In this document: positions 25,312 through 33,650 of the stretch, one piece after another
Layout of the letters: each line of letters starts with the position of its first letter
How positions within the stretch are numbered: position 1 is the first letter of the stretch
Origin: Bacillota bacterium
GTDB lineage: Bacteria; Bacillota; Clostridia; Acetivibrionales; DTU013
DNA length: 64,000 nucleotides
NCBI GenBank assembly: GCA_023439545.1
Contig: JAEXNT010000058.1
Span: 1 to 64,000, forward strand
Reading direction: 5' to 3'
Made by a program: the position numbers and the translations under genes
The notes under the pieces: model-generated
What the model was told of the DNA's origin: nothing
The model's database searches: none
Seen by the model: only the letters and a program-made list of their open reading frames with translations

Positions 25312-25983
25312 ATGACAAGGGTAAAGCTATGCGGAATTACGAATGAGAGGGATATAGACATATGTGCCAAAGCCGGCGTACATGTACTGGGTTTTGTTGT
25401 AGCTTATCCCGTTCCAGTTCCGTGGAATCTGACGCCGGAAAGGGCGCGTGAGCTTATCGAAAGTGTTCCGCCGTTCATTCAGACCTGTGTCGTTACCGGC
25501 GGAGAGGTTGATAAGATCCTCGATATCGCAGCTCTTACCCGCCCCAATCTTGTTCAGCTGCATTACAGGGAATCCCTCGCAGAAATAGCAGAAATGGCCC
25601 GCAGCCTGAAGCAGCAAGGAATGAAAACTATCAAAGCGCTCAGAATAAATTCCGACGGCAGGTGCGATTTTGAAATACCCGATCCTGCGATTGCGGCAAA
25701 AGCCCTTTCGAAAAGCGGGATTTCCGCTATTCTTGCAGACTCCTATACTGAGACGATGCCGGGCGGTACGGGTGTTGCAGTCGAACTGCGGACATTCCGG
25801 AGGATTAAAAAGGAAAGCTCACTGCCGGTTATACTGGCCGGGGGCCTTAATCCTGCAAATATAGAAAATATAGTCCGTGAAGCGCAGCCTTATGCAGTCG
25901 ATATACTTACGGGAGCAGAGGAAAGCCCGGGGCATAAGAACCCTGATAAAATAAATCGACTCATGGCTGCCGTATGCAGGTAG
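25312..25983 (+). CDS. trpF: Phosphoribosylanthranilate isomerase
   Basis: 223 residues. Amadori rearrangement of PRA to CdRP. VKLCGITNERD carries the catalytic Cys, VQLHY is the typical second strand, ILADSYTE has the catalytic Asp, and VILAGGLNPANI binds phosphate. The segment FVVAYPVPVPWNLTPERA replaces the usual F-x-x-x-SPR-x-V, so the enzyme is divergent. GGAGG precedes the ATG. It is the last gene of the operon, 64 bp after trpC, with no clear terminator before the convergent cyclase gene. Confidence 0.9.
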   Translation: MTRVKLCGITNERDIDICAKAGVHVLGFVVAYPVPVPWNLTPERARELIESVPPFIQTCVVTGGEVDKILDIAALTRPNLVQLHYRESLAEIAEMARSLKQQGMKTIKALRINSDGRCDFEIPDPAIAAKALSKSGISAILADSYTETMPGGTGVAVELRTFRRIKKESSLPVILAGGLNPANIENIVREAQPYAVDILTGAEESPGHKNPDKINRLMAAVCR

Positions 25984-26007
25984 TTGAATGGAACCCTCAA
26001 TGTAATT

Positions 26008-27093
26008 TTAGACCGAGACGGTTTCGTAAACTATGCGGTTCTTGCCCTTGTGCTTGCCGTCATAGAGCCGGCGGTCGGCTTCAAGGATGACGTCCTGGTA
26101 CATGAAATAGTTATCGCTCTGACAGATACCTGCCGTGATGGTAACAATCAATGCTTCTCCGTCATATTCGAATCTGTTTTCAGCAATCTCGCTGTGTATC
26201 CTTTCGACACACGTTACTACCCCTGCCATGGAAGACTTGTTGAACAGTATGAGTATCTCATCCCCGCCCCAGCGGGATACATAATCGGTCTCACGCACAT
26301 TTTCCTTTATTACCCCAACTACGCTTTTCAGAACCTTATCTCCGCAGTCATGCCCATAGCGGTCGTTTATCTGCTTGAAATCGTCTATATCAACTATCGC
26401 TATAACGAATTCCACGTTGTGATTCTGTTTCCTGTCGACTGCGACCTCCAGCCTTTGCTTCATTGCCCTTCTGTTGAGCAGCTGCGTGAGCGAATCCTTG
26501 TTTGCCAGCTCTGAAAGATGGTCGTTCTGCAACTGCAGTTTTTCTTTGTCCCGCATCATCGCATTGAAAAATACATAGATCATTAAACTGACAATTGTGA
26601 ATGCGGCGATGGAGTTCAAAACAAAAATGAAATCGAGATACCTGTTGTCCGGATATATCCTGATAGGAGTCAGATCTATATAGTTCGGGAGGAATTTCAT
26701 AGCCATCAGCAGCGTAAATGCGAAACCTGTTGTCATATACGCGATATATTTTTTGCTGTGTAATACCATTACAAGATGGTAGCTGCCGAAAACCGTACAG
26801 ACGAGAAACATCTCAAATCCGTTTCCGGTACCGATAGTAAGCGTCGCGAAAAAACCCTGGATACAAACTTCTAAAATAGAATAATTGATGACGTCCGGGG
26901 CTTTCTTACATAAAAAGACGCACAGCAGAACCAAATAGTAAATTATGCTGAATATATTAAAAACAGACATGAATTTACTGCCGATGTAATAAAAATAGAT
27001 TACATAAATACAATGAATGAACAGAAAACCGCTCAGAATCAAATAAATCAGTGGGCTGTACTTTTTGATCAAGGCCGCAGAATCATTTTCCAT
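26008..27093 (-). CDS. Diguanylate cyclase with N-terminal membrane domain
   Basis: 361 residues. The first 185 or so form six membrane segments that probably sense a ligand. The GGDEF domain follows, with DIDDFKQINDRYGHDCGD and the active-site motif RWGGDEI (GGDEI in place of GGDEF, a functional variant). It makes cyclic di-GMP. No EAL domain is present. I see no GEMM-type riboswitch in this window. The ribosome binding site is weak. Confidence 0.9.
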   Translation of the reverse strand: MENDSAALIKKYSPLIYLILSGFLFIHCIYVIYFYYIGSKFMSVFNIFSIIYYLVLLCVFLCKKAPDVINYSILEVCIQGFFATLTIGTGNGFEMFLVCTVFGSYHLVMVLHSKKYIAYMTTGFAFTLLMAMKFLPNYIDLTPIRIYPDNRYLDFIFVLNSIAAFTIVSLMIYVFFNAMMRDKEKLQLQNDHLSELANKDSLTQLLNRRAMKQRLEVAVDRKQNHNVEFVIAIVDIDDFKQINDRYGHDCGDKVLKSVVGVIKENVRETDYVSRWGGDEILILFNKSSMAGVVTCVERIHSEIAENRFEYDGEALIVTITAGICQSDNYFMYQDVILEADRRLYDGKHKGKNRIVYETVSV

Positions 27094-27282
27094 AATACTG
27101 ATTACTACCTTATAACCTTTACAATCGATTACCCATGCTGTGTTTTATCAGCACGATTATTTTATAATAAAATTCCAATATTATCAAGTCATTTTTTCTT
27201 GTCGAACATTGTCAATAAGTCCATAATTGTATTCGTGAGATTGGTAAAATCGTAAGCTCTTACAACTCATGGGGGACTTAGT

Positions 27283-27768
27283 TTGGCTGAATTGGAGATC
27301 AGGCCTGATAAAGAGCTCGAGGATCTTAAAAAAGGCGGTAACAAGGACGAGCGCAAGCTGAGTCCCGAAGAGCTGCAGGCAAAGATAGCCCATATGCAGG
27401 CTATCCTCGACAAACAGCAGCAAAAACGGGCCGAACAGATAGCAAAACACAGCGGCCAGCCCGGCAACATATCTGCCATGATAAAGAAAAATACAGATAA
27501 ACAGCTTGCAAAAACACAGGCACGGATAGATGCGCTTAAGGCTCAGCTTGCTGCGGCCCAGACCGGCTCGACGACAGGCAGCGGCATTTCAGCCGGCCAG
27601 ACGGCCACAACCAGCGTGACGCCTGCATCCGGAGCGCCAGCATCATTCGGTGCGATCACTGTAAAAACTGCATCCTCACGAGTATTGTCCGGGGATGAAG
27701 ATAGTGATAAGGCCAAAACAAAAGCCCGGAGCAACGATGACGGAAAAGGCCCGGGAAAAATCAGGTAA
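27283..27768 (+). CDS. Hypothetical protein, coiled coil with low-complexity tail
   Basis: 161 residues starting at TTG 27283 behind GGGGGAC. Residues 1-100 are highly charged and helical, with heptad-like patterns (EELQAKIAHMQAILDKQQQK). Residues 100-160 are rich in Thr, Ser, Gly and Ala, with a basic end. There is no signal peptide or membrane segment. I do not recognise a family. A clear terminator follows, so it is probably an expressed single gene. Confidence 0.65.
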   Translation: MAELEIRPDKELEDLKKGGNKDERKLSPEELQAKIAHMQAILDKQQQKRAEQIAKHSGQPGNISAMIKKNTDKQLAKTQARIDALKAQLAAAQTGSTTGSGISAGQTATTSVTPASGAPASFGAITVKTASSRVLSGDEDSDKAKTKARSNDDGKGPGKIR

Positions 27769-27798
27769 GGACAGACCGTGCTCTTAAGAGCATAGGCG

Positions 27799-27824
27799 CC
27801 GGGGATCTTGGATCCCCGGTTTTT
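27799..27824 (+). terminator. Intrinsic terminator
   Basis: CCGGGGATC, loop TTG, GATCCCCGG, then TTTTT. Perfect nine-base stem. Confidence 0.92.
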
Positions 27825-28013
27825 CTATCCTTCAAAAAACTCTTTCAGGCTTTCAGCCATTTTCAGTACCGCGAATCTACGGCTGGCATTATACCGATCT
27901 TAAGGCCCATCGAACTGTCTTCTGCCCCTGGGGAGGCGGTTCCGCTGCTGCAACCGGTGAATGCAAGCATACCGGTGACAATGGTAAGGACTATTATTGG
28001 TTTATATTTACAT
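27825..28013 (-). pseudogene. Relic of a substrate-binding lipoprotein with internal deletion
   Basis: Read on the minus strand, one frame gives KYKPIIVLTIVTGMLAFTGC, a lipoprotein signal with lipobox, then SSGTASPGAED and LKIGIMPAVDSR, the usual beginning of a periplasmic-type binding protein. A stop follows at once. In the next frame the remaining bases read AVLKMAESLKEFFEG and a stop, as at the C-terminus of such proteins. The start is also damaged: ATG is one base out of frame (ATGTAAATAT). So the two ends of an ABC binding-protein gene are joined by a large deletion, plus a frameshift at the start. Confidence 0.75.
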
Positions 28014-28133
28014 TGTATGTCTTCGCCTCGGATTTAACAGTATTTATGGCAAGTCGTGAGAATATTGCAGCCGCGGCAGGTACTTTTCAATTTACATAAT
28101 CATATGATACACAAGAGGAAGGTAGTGATTATT

Positions 28134-28790
28134 ATGCCGTATTGTCCGATGGGGATCATATATTACCGCTTCAGCCCGGGAACAGGCAATATTCCGGTTT
28201 CAGGCGCGGGAGCGAAAGCCTTCCCAGGCCCGGCTGTCTCAAACCCGGCTCTTTCAAGCGTCAAAAAATCTGCTAAGGATCTGAAATGTTTAATGCATTT
28301 ATTATGGTCGCAGCATGTTTACTGGACAAGGATGTTTATCATAAGTGCGGTTTTCGGCTTGCCGGACATAGATCCTACCACTGAGCGCCTTCTCAGGAAC
28401 CCCGAGGATTTCAGGGCTGCTTTGAGGCCATTTTACGGCGCGGGCGCAGACCGCCTTGCCGATCTTTTGAGGGAGCACCTCCTGCTAGCCGCCCAGCTCG
28501 TTAAGGCGGCAAAAGCGGGTGACAGCAAGGCAGCCGCGGACGCCGAAAGAAGATGGTATGCAAATGCCGATGAGATAGCGGCGTATCTTGGCAGCATCAA
28601 TCCATACTGGACCGTTGACGAGTGGAGATCCATGCTGTACGAACACCTTGCCCTTACTAAAAAAGAGGCAGTCGAAATGCTCGCAGGAAAATACGCAGAC
28701 AGCATATCGACGTTCGACGACGTAGAGAGGGAAGCATTGGTAATGGCTGAGGTAATGGCCGACGGGCTCATAAGGCAATTCGGCCTGTAA
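28134..28790 (+). CDS. Conserved hypothetical protein (Firmicutes family sometimes labelled acetylglutamate kinase)
   Basis: 218 residues. Conserved parts are LMHLLWSQHVYWTRMFIIS, RLLRNPEDFRAALRPFYG, HLLLAAQLVKAAKAGD and INPYWTVDEWRSMLYEH. I know this family from Bacilli and Clostridia as a protein of unknown function; the kinase name seen in some databases has no support, as there is no nucleotide-binding motif. The His and Trp residues in helices suggest a four-helix, metal-binding-like bundle, which is inference. The start is ATG 28134; AGAGGAAGG lies a little far upstream. A longer in-frame start at 28056 is less likely. Confidence 0.75.
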   Translation: MPYCPMGIIYYRFSPGTGNIPVSGAGAKAFPGPAVSNPALSSVKKSAKDLKCLMHLLWSQHVYWTRMFIISAVFGLPDIDPTTERLLRNPEDFRAALRPFYGAGADRLADLLREHLLLAAQLVKAAKAGDSKAAADAERRWYANADEIAAYLGSINPYWTVDEWRSMLYEHLALTKKEAVEMLAGKYADSISTFDDVEREALVMAEVMADGLIRQFGL

Positions 28791-28850
28791 TGCTTCCGGC
28801 GGCGGTAAAAACGGGCGGCAGGTATTTCTGGGAATAATGATATGCCAGGA

Positions 28851-29738
28851 CTAAGGCCAGATGTTCCCGGGATCGACACCATAGACTTGGACTATCTCAA
28901 GCCGGGCGCTTTTTACTATATCCCTGGGTGTGATCAGTATGCCTCCGTTTGTATCGATGTCCACTCCGAAGTTTTTGAAGGCCTGCCATACCAGATGCGA
29001 GCAATGAGTCCCTGCTATTTTCTCCGGCATGTTTTTAGCGGTTCCATTTGCGTCCTTTGGGCTGAATATACCTACCGTAAGGTCGTACGGAATATCGTTC
29101 AGTTTTTCTGCAGCCGAGCGTGCGATCAGTTCCAGCGCATGTTCGGTAAAGTCTTTTAAACGAAACAGCATGAAATTCGGATAATTGATCCATTTCCTGA
29201 TATCCTGTACCGAGGAATTCGTACCCAGAACTACGGATTCCAGTGTCAAACCGCGGACCGGGTCTATGACGAGAGCCGAGTGCCCGTTTCTCCAGCCGAG
29301 GGTATGGGACGACTTTGTTACAAGTATGTCACCGCTGTGAAGAGATGCGAACTCCGTACCGGATATCAGATTTCCTTGCCCGTCTACCAGTGACTCCTCC
29401 TTCGATACCGGACTGTTGTTCTCACAAATGAACCTGACGTCTTTAAAAAAGTAATCCTGAAAACGTTCGATGTACTGCGCCGAATCGGGGTTTCGAGCGC
29501 GCAATTCGTCTATTGCGGGCTTGCCGAGACCGGTCTGGAATAGCAGGAGCCGGTAGTCCGAATCTGTAAGCCTGTTTTTTGCTAGAACCGGCAGGATATC
29601 CGTTTTAGGATAACTCGGAGATATGTGTGCCTGAGGTTCGATAACCGCATTTGCTATTGTGATATATGAAACGGGTATCATGCATATCACAAAAAGTATT
29701 ATTATTTTTCCGATTGCTATTACGGAAATCCGTTTCAA
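28851..29738 (-). CDS. Exported permuted papain-like (YiiX/NlpC-P60-type) hydrolase
   Basis: 295 residues with an N-terminal membrane/signal segment (IIILFVICMIPVSYITIAN). The second half shows the permuted NlpC/P60 order: GDILVTKSSHTLGWRNGHSA with the catalytic His, then GTHCSHLVWQAF with the catalytic Cys. Family members are amidases or peptidases, often acting on cell wall or lipid-linked substrates. The catalytic pair is intact. The substrate is not known. It converges on the upstream hypothetical gene and diverges from the MFS gene. Confidence 0.78.
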   Translation of the reverse strand: MKRISVIAIGKIIILFVICMIPVSYITIANAVIEPQAHISPSYPKTDILPVLAKNRLTDSDYRLLLFQTGLGKPAIDELRARNPDSAQYIERFQDYFFKDVRFICENNSPVSKEESLVDGQGNLISGTEFASLHSGDILVTKSSHTLGWRNGHSALVIDPVRGLTLESVVLGTNSSVQDIRKWINYPNFMLFRLKDFTEHALELIARSAAEKLNDIPYDLTVGIFSPKDANGTAKNMPEKIAGTHCSHLVWQAFKNFGVDIDTNGGILITPRDIVKSARLEIVQVYGVDPGNIWP

Positions 29739-29841
29739 CCTGCGAAGCCTCCGATCATCTATTATTGTGAGTATTATTGCCGATATTTAACGCTGCGAAT
29801 CCGAAGCATATCCTCAATCTCAGCTATAATCATTCCCTCCC

Positions 29842-29870
29842 TTGTAACCGGAGCATGTAAATGCTATAAT
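29842..29870 (+). promoter_or_regulatory. Promoter of the MFS exporter gene
   Basis: TTGTAA and TATAAT are separated by 17 bases, 42 bases before the start codon. Confidence 0.65.
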
Positions 29871-29912
29871 GACCAAAGCTTCGGGAAATAAAACGGGAGA
29901 ATTAATGGATTT

Positions 29913-31133
29913 ATGAATTGGAAAAAGAACACCGTGCTTTTTTTGGCAAGCCAGACAATATCATTGTTTGGGTCTTCACTGGTACAGTATGCGATTACAT
30001 GGTACATAACGCTTGAGACCAAATCGGGAATAATGATGACAATATCCATAATATGCGGGTTCCTGCCCATGTTTTTTCTTTCGCCTTTTGCGGGAGTCTG
30101 GGCAGACAGGTATAACCGCAAATTGCTGATCATATTGTCCGATTCCTTCATTGCGTTATCTACTTTACTATTGGCAGCGCTTTTTCTGATGGGATACGAC
30201 GAAATTTGGCTGCTTTTCGTCATATCAGCCTTCCGGTCGCTGGGATCCGGGATTCAGTCTCCTGCAATAAGCGCTATTCTTCCACAGATCGTTCCGGAGG
30301 ATAAGCTTACACGGATAAATGCTACAAACGGCAGCATCCAGTCGCTGGTATTGCTTGTATCGCCAATGCTGAGCGGAGCGCTGCTTACGGTTGCAAGTAT
30401 CGAAGCGATATTCTTCATCGACGTTGCGACAGCGGCATTAGCGGTCTCGATACTGTTGTTTTTCCTTCATGTGCCGCTCCACCCAAAGGCGCAGGAGGGT
30501 GGAAAGACCGGCTATCTCAACGATATGAAGGAAGGCGTGAAGTATATTGTCAGCCACAAATACCTTAAGGCATTCTTTTTATTCAGCACGGTTTACTTTT
30601 TTATGATAGCGCCCGCCGCATTCCTGACGCCGCTTCAGGTGACCCGCAGTTTCGGGAGCGAGGTCTGGAGACTTACGGCGGTAGAAGTAGCGTTTTCGGC
30701 CGGTATGACTGCCGGTGGTTTGATCATGGCCTCATGGGGCGGTTTTAAAAATAGGATACACACCATGATGTTTTCCACTTTTATGATCGGAGCAGGTACC
30801 CTCGCATTGGGATTCGTGCCGGCTTTTACGGCATATCTGGCCGTAATGGCCCTGGTAGGCATTGCCGTACCGATTTTCAACACGCCGGCAACGGTTATGC
30901 TTCAGCAGAAGGTGGAGCAGGATTTCATGGGAAGGGTATTCGGGGTCATGTCAATGATAACAGGTTCGATGATGCCGCTCGGGATGCTGGTTTTCGGCCC
31001 TGTGGCCGATATTGTCAGGATCGAATGGCTGCTTGCCGGCACAGGTATCATATTGTTTTTAGAGGGCTTTTTACTTATCGGGAGCAAATCCCTTGCGGAG
31101 GCGGGCAAGCCGGATCCGGCTTTAAAAAAATAG
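29913..31133 (+). CDS. MFS exporter (macrolide-efflux-like)
   Basis: 406 residues with 12 membrane segments. The MFS signature after helix 2 is GVWADRYNRKLLIILSD. The sequence LLVSPMLSGALLTVASIEAIFFIDVAT is typical of the MefA-like drug exporter branch. The exported compound is unknown. The start is ATG 29913 with GGGAG upstream. Directly after its stop begins a chemoreceptor relic, so the original downstream DNA was lost. Confidence 0.85.
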   Translation: MNWKKNTVLFLASQTISLFGSSLVQYAITWYITLETKSGIMMTISIICGFLPMFFLSPFAGVWADRYNRKLLIILSDSFIALSTLLLAALFLMGYDEIWLLFVISAFRSLGSGIQSPAISAILPQIVPEDKLTRINATNGSIQSLVLLVSPMLSGALLTVASIEAIFFIDVATAALAVSILLFFLHVPLHPKAQEGGKTGYLNDMKEGVKYIVSHKYLKAFFLFSTVYFFMIAPAAFLTPLQVTRSFGSEVWRLTAVEVAFSAGMTAGGLIMASWGGFKNRIHTMMFSTFMIGAGTLALGFVPAFTAYLAVMALVGIAVPIFNTPATVMLQQKVEQDFMGRVFGVMSMITGSMMPLGMLVFGPVADIVRIEWLLAGTGIILFLEGFLLIGSKSLAEAGKPDPALKK

Positions 31134-31526
31134 CAATCGTATTGGGAATTATTATCATTGTCTCGATAGGCAAAAGGACGAGAGCAGCAGTGGGTTACAT
31201 AAGAAGACAGCTGATCTGGACCTGATACATGATCCGAAATATGACAGATATAAAGGTGAAAAGGACGAGTTCGGCATAATGACAATGGTGAACAAATATT
31301 CAATAACATAGGGGCCAGATTGGAAAAAGCGCTGGAGAATTCGAAATCCGTGAGGCAGATCAATGTACTGGCAGACGCCATTTTGCAGATCACAAGAAAA
31401 TCGAACATGCTGTCTCTAAATGCGTCCATCGAAGCGGCAAGAGCGGGAGAAGCGGGTAAGGGTTTTGCAGTCGTGGCGGACGAGATCAGAGACCACGGAA
31501 TAGTGCATGGACGGATAGATGGCTGA
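31134..31526 (+). pseudogene. Decayed methyl-accepting chemotaxis protein
   Basis: Pieces in shifting frames follow the order of a chemoreceptor. First comes a second membrane helix (AIVLGIIIIVSIGKR) and a HAMP-like start (AVGYIRRQLI); then DLIHDPKYD and KGEKDEFGIMTMVNK, the end of HAMP. The signalling tip follows: INVLADAILQITRKSNMLSL, NASIEAARAGEAGKGFAVVA and DEIR. The frame changes at least twice, stops interrupt it, and the parts before and after are missing. It shares the hairpin-tip wording of the intact receptor at 10991. Confidence 0.85.
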
Positions 31527-33134
31527 TTATTCCCCGCTTAACTGGGTTATTCTTTTTTCGGATGTTTTTAATCCCGCTTTTACCCAGCAGGCCCTGATAA
31601 TCAGGAATGCCTTTTTAATAATATATCTGATCTTTGATTCAGGATAAAAGAGTATCGGCAGCAAAGGTATCATTTTCATGATAATTCTGGAGGAAGGTTT
31701 TTTTGATGCGATTTTTGCCATGAGTGCTCCAGTCCTGAACTGACTGATATAAACAAGAGAATACCAGAAATCGATTTTTTTATTTTTACAGTCTGATTTC
31801 CAGTATGATTTATACTGTTCGTCAAGCGAAGCGCTGCAGTTATCCTTAAACTGATCAGCTTCCGCTATTTTACTTTTTACAGCGATATTTACGATGTCGG
31901 TGCCGGGTAGGAAATTCAAGCCGTGCAGCTGAAGTTCAAATGGTTTTGTCAGTTTTGTGCAAATATCAAATGTGAGCCGTATGTCTTCCTCTGTTTCGAA
32001 TGGATGGCGCAGCATGAAGTCATATACCACCTGGGGGACTTTAAGGTTTCTCAGCACCCTGCTTGCATTAATGATATCCTCCTGCGTTTCACTGCGGTGG
32101 AATATCTCTCGTCTGATAGATGGAGACCCGCTCTGTATACCCATTACTACTTTATAAAGTCCTGCTTCAACAAGCCTGGCCGTCGAATAATTGTCGGTTT
32201 TCAACGGATGGCCCCAAATTTCAAAAGGCAGCCTTATATTTGCTTTATATTCGTAAGCGAATTTGTCTATCCAATCCTTATCGTTCGGAAATATTTCATC
32301 CCAGAATCTGATAACCATGAGCCGGTTCATATTGTTCAAGGCCTCTCCGAGTTCATTAATCACACTTTCGACACTTCGTATGCGTACATATTTTCCTTTT
32401 CCTGCATAAAGCCTTCTGAGATTGATGGAAGAGCAATATGAGCAGGAATACGGACAACCTCTGGAAGCTGATGTTTCATAGCTTAAAGAATGGGTAAGCG
32501 GATCTTCGTTTATGAGTCTGTTGTTTTCTATAAGGAATTTGTTTTCAAGCCCGAGCAAAGGATGTTCATAATTGTCCAGTACCTGCTCCAGTGGCCTGAG
32601 ATTGTTTATAATCAAGGAGTTTCCGGAATCATGGTCTTTTTGCGATAAGGAGCCTGGACTCATGCTGGTATGAATGTATGACTCTTCCCTATATGCAAGG
32701 TTCATTATATTTTTATAGGGACTGGATCCCAATATTGCGTCGGCAAGCTCAACTATCGCATCCTCCCCCTCTCCGCGCAAAACGAAATCTGCATGCATGA
32801 TGGCTTTTTCAGGGAACAGTGTCGCATATACACCGCCCCAGACAATGGGTATGCTGTAATTTTCACGCAGTATTCCGTTAGCTTTTATAATACTTGTTAT
32901 ATACAATGAGGACATGACACTAAGACCTATTAGTCCGGGATCAAGGTCGGCCACAAGCCGTTTCAGAAGCTGAAGTTCCGTATCGGTAACTTTTCCGGGA
33001 GTTTTACTGTCAAATTCCTTGAAAAACAGCGTATAGACAGTAAAGCCTGACTTTATCAGCGCTCTCTCCAGAAATCTTACGCCAAGGGCTTTTGTGTTAT
33101 AAAATCCAATCAGAAGTATCGGCTTTTTTCCCAT
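31527..33134 (-). CDS. B12-binding radical SAM protein
   Basis: 535 residues. The N-terminal 140 residues are a cobalamin-binding-type Rossmann domain (ILLIGFYNTKALGVRFLERA, GLIGLSVMSSLY, IPIVWGGVYATLFPE, DFVLRGEGE). The radical SAM domain holds the cluster motif RGCPYSCSYCSS near residue 224 and GIQSGSPSIRREIFHRSE. A short C-terminal region follows. Such enzymes carry out methylations or rearrangements on unreactive carbons of lipids, antibiotics or cofactors; the substrate is unknown. The start is ATG 33134 with AAGAGGTG upstream; a longer start at 33185 is possible. No biosynthetic neighbours are present. Confidence 0.85.
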   Translation of the reverse strand: MGKKPILLIGFYNTKALGVRFLERALIKSGFTVYTLFFKEFDSKTPGKVTDTELQLLKRLVADLDPGLIGLSVMSSLYITSIIKANGILRENYSIPIVWGGVYATLFPEKAIMHADFVLRGEGEDAIVELADAILGSSPYKNIMNLAYREESYIHTSMSPGSLSQKDHDSGNSLIINNLRPLEQVLDNYEHPLLGLENKFLIENNRLINEDPLTHSLSYETSASRGCPYSCSYCSSINLRRLYAGKGKYVRIRSVESVINELGEALNNMNRLMVIRFWDEIFPNDKDWIDKFAYEYKANIRLPFEIWGHPLKTDNYSTARLVEAGLYKVVMGIQSGSPSIRREIFHRSETQEDIINASRVLRNLKVPQVVYDFMLRHPFETEEDIRLTFDICTKLTKPFELQLHGLNFLPGTDIVNIAVKSKIAEADQFKDNCSASLDEQYKSYWKSDCKNKKIDFWYSLVYISQFRTGALMAKIASKKPSSRIIMKMIPLLPILFYPESKIRYIIKKAFLIIRACWVKAGLKTSEKRITQLSGE

Positions 33135-33267
33135 TTGACACCTCTTGAATAATTTGGGTAATTCCTTTAAATAAGAATCCAACATTGACCTGCATATGTT
33201 GCCCAGCTTTTTCCTTTCCCATTCCTTGCCGGTTTAACTTATGCAGCATAAAGTATTCTCGATTTGC

Positions 33268-33296
33268 TTGACAAAGAAGAATGAATCTGGTACTCT
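33268..33296 (+). promoter_or_regulatory. Promoter of the T-box/acyl-CoA synthetase unit
   Basis: TTGACA, 17-base spacer, TACTCT, immediately before the second T-box leader. Confidence 0.55.
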
Positions 33297-33299
33297 ACT

Positions 33300-33610
33300 A
33301 GAAAAGACAAATGCGTCGATAGGGACAACACACCGGATATTGCGCTACAGAGAGCTGTTGGATGCTGCGAAACAGCGCGCGGAACGGGGAAGTGGCTCAC
33401 CCTTGAGCAGTCAGCTGAAAGCCTTGTATTTACTACATAACAGGCGAGTAGGTGTGAACGGGTCTCCCGCCGTTACAACGGGAAGGCATTCATCAGACAA
33501 ATCTGACCGATGCCGTAAAGAGGGTATATTTATACCAAACGGAGTGGTACCGCGGAAATTAAAGCTTTCGTCTCTGACAGGAATGTCAGTTGACGGAGGC
33601 TTTTTTATTG
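33300..33610 (+). promoter_or_regulatory. T-box leader of uncertain amino acid
   Basis: The AGAGAG element with a GGATGCTGCGAA loop (about 33347-33370), the T-box AACGGAGTGGTACCGCGG (33538-33555) and a terminator (AAAGC-tt-TCGTC, loop with TGACAGGAATGTCA, GACGGAGGCTTTTTT, 33561-33607) are all present in order. The specifier is not certain: the loop GGGGAA-GTG-GCTCACC suggests GTG (valine) at 33392, while TGG one base later would mean tryptophan. The leader ends 40 bases before the fused synthetase gene, which it must control. Confidence 0.85.
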
Positions 33611-33650
33611 TCGTAAACAAAACCTTTAGTAGTATCGGGAGGGGTTCATT

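Noticed and set aside
26008..27093. Search for a c-di-GMP (GEMM) riboswitch near the cyclase and chemoreceptor
   Set aside because: No CACGCACAGGGCAAACC-like core occurs in the leaders examined.
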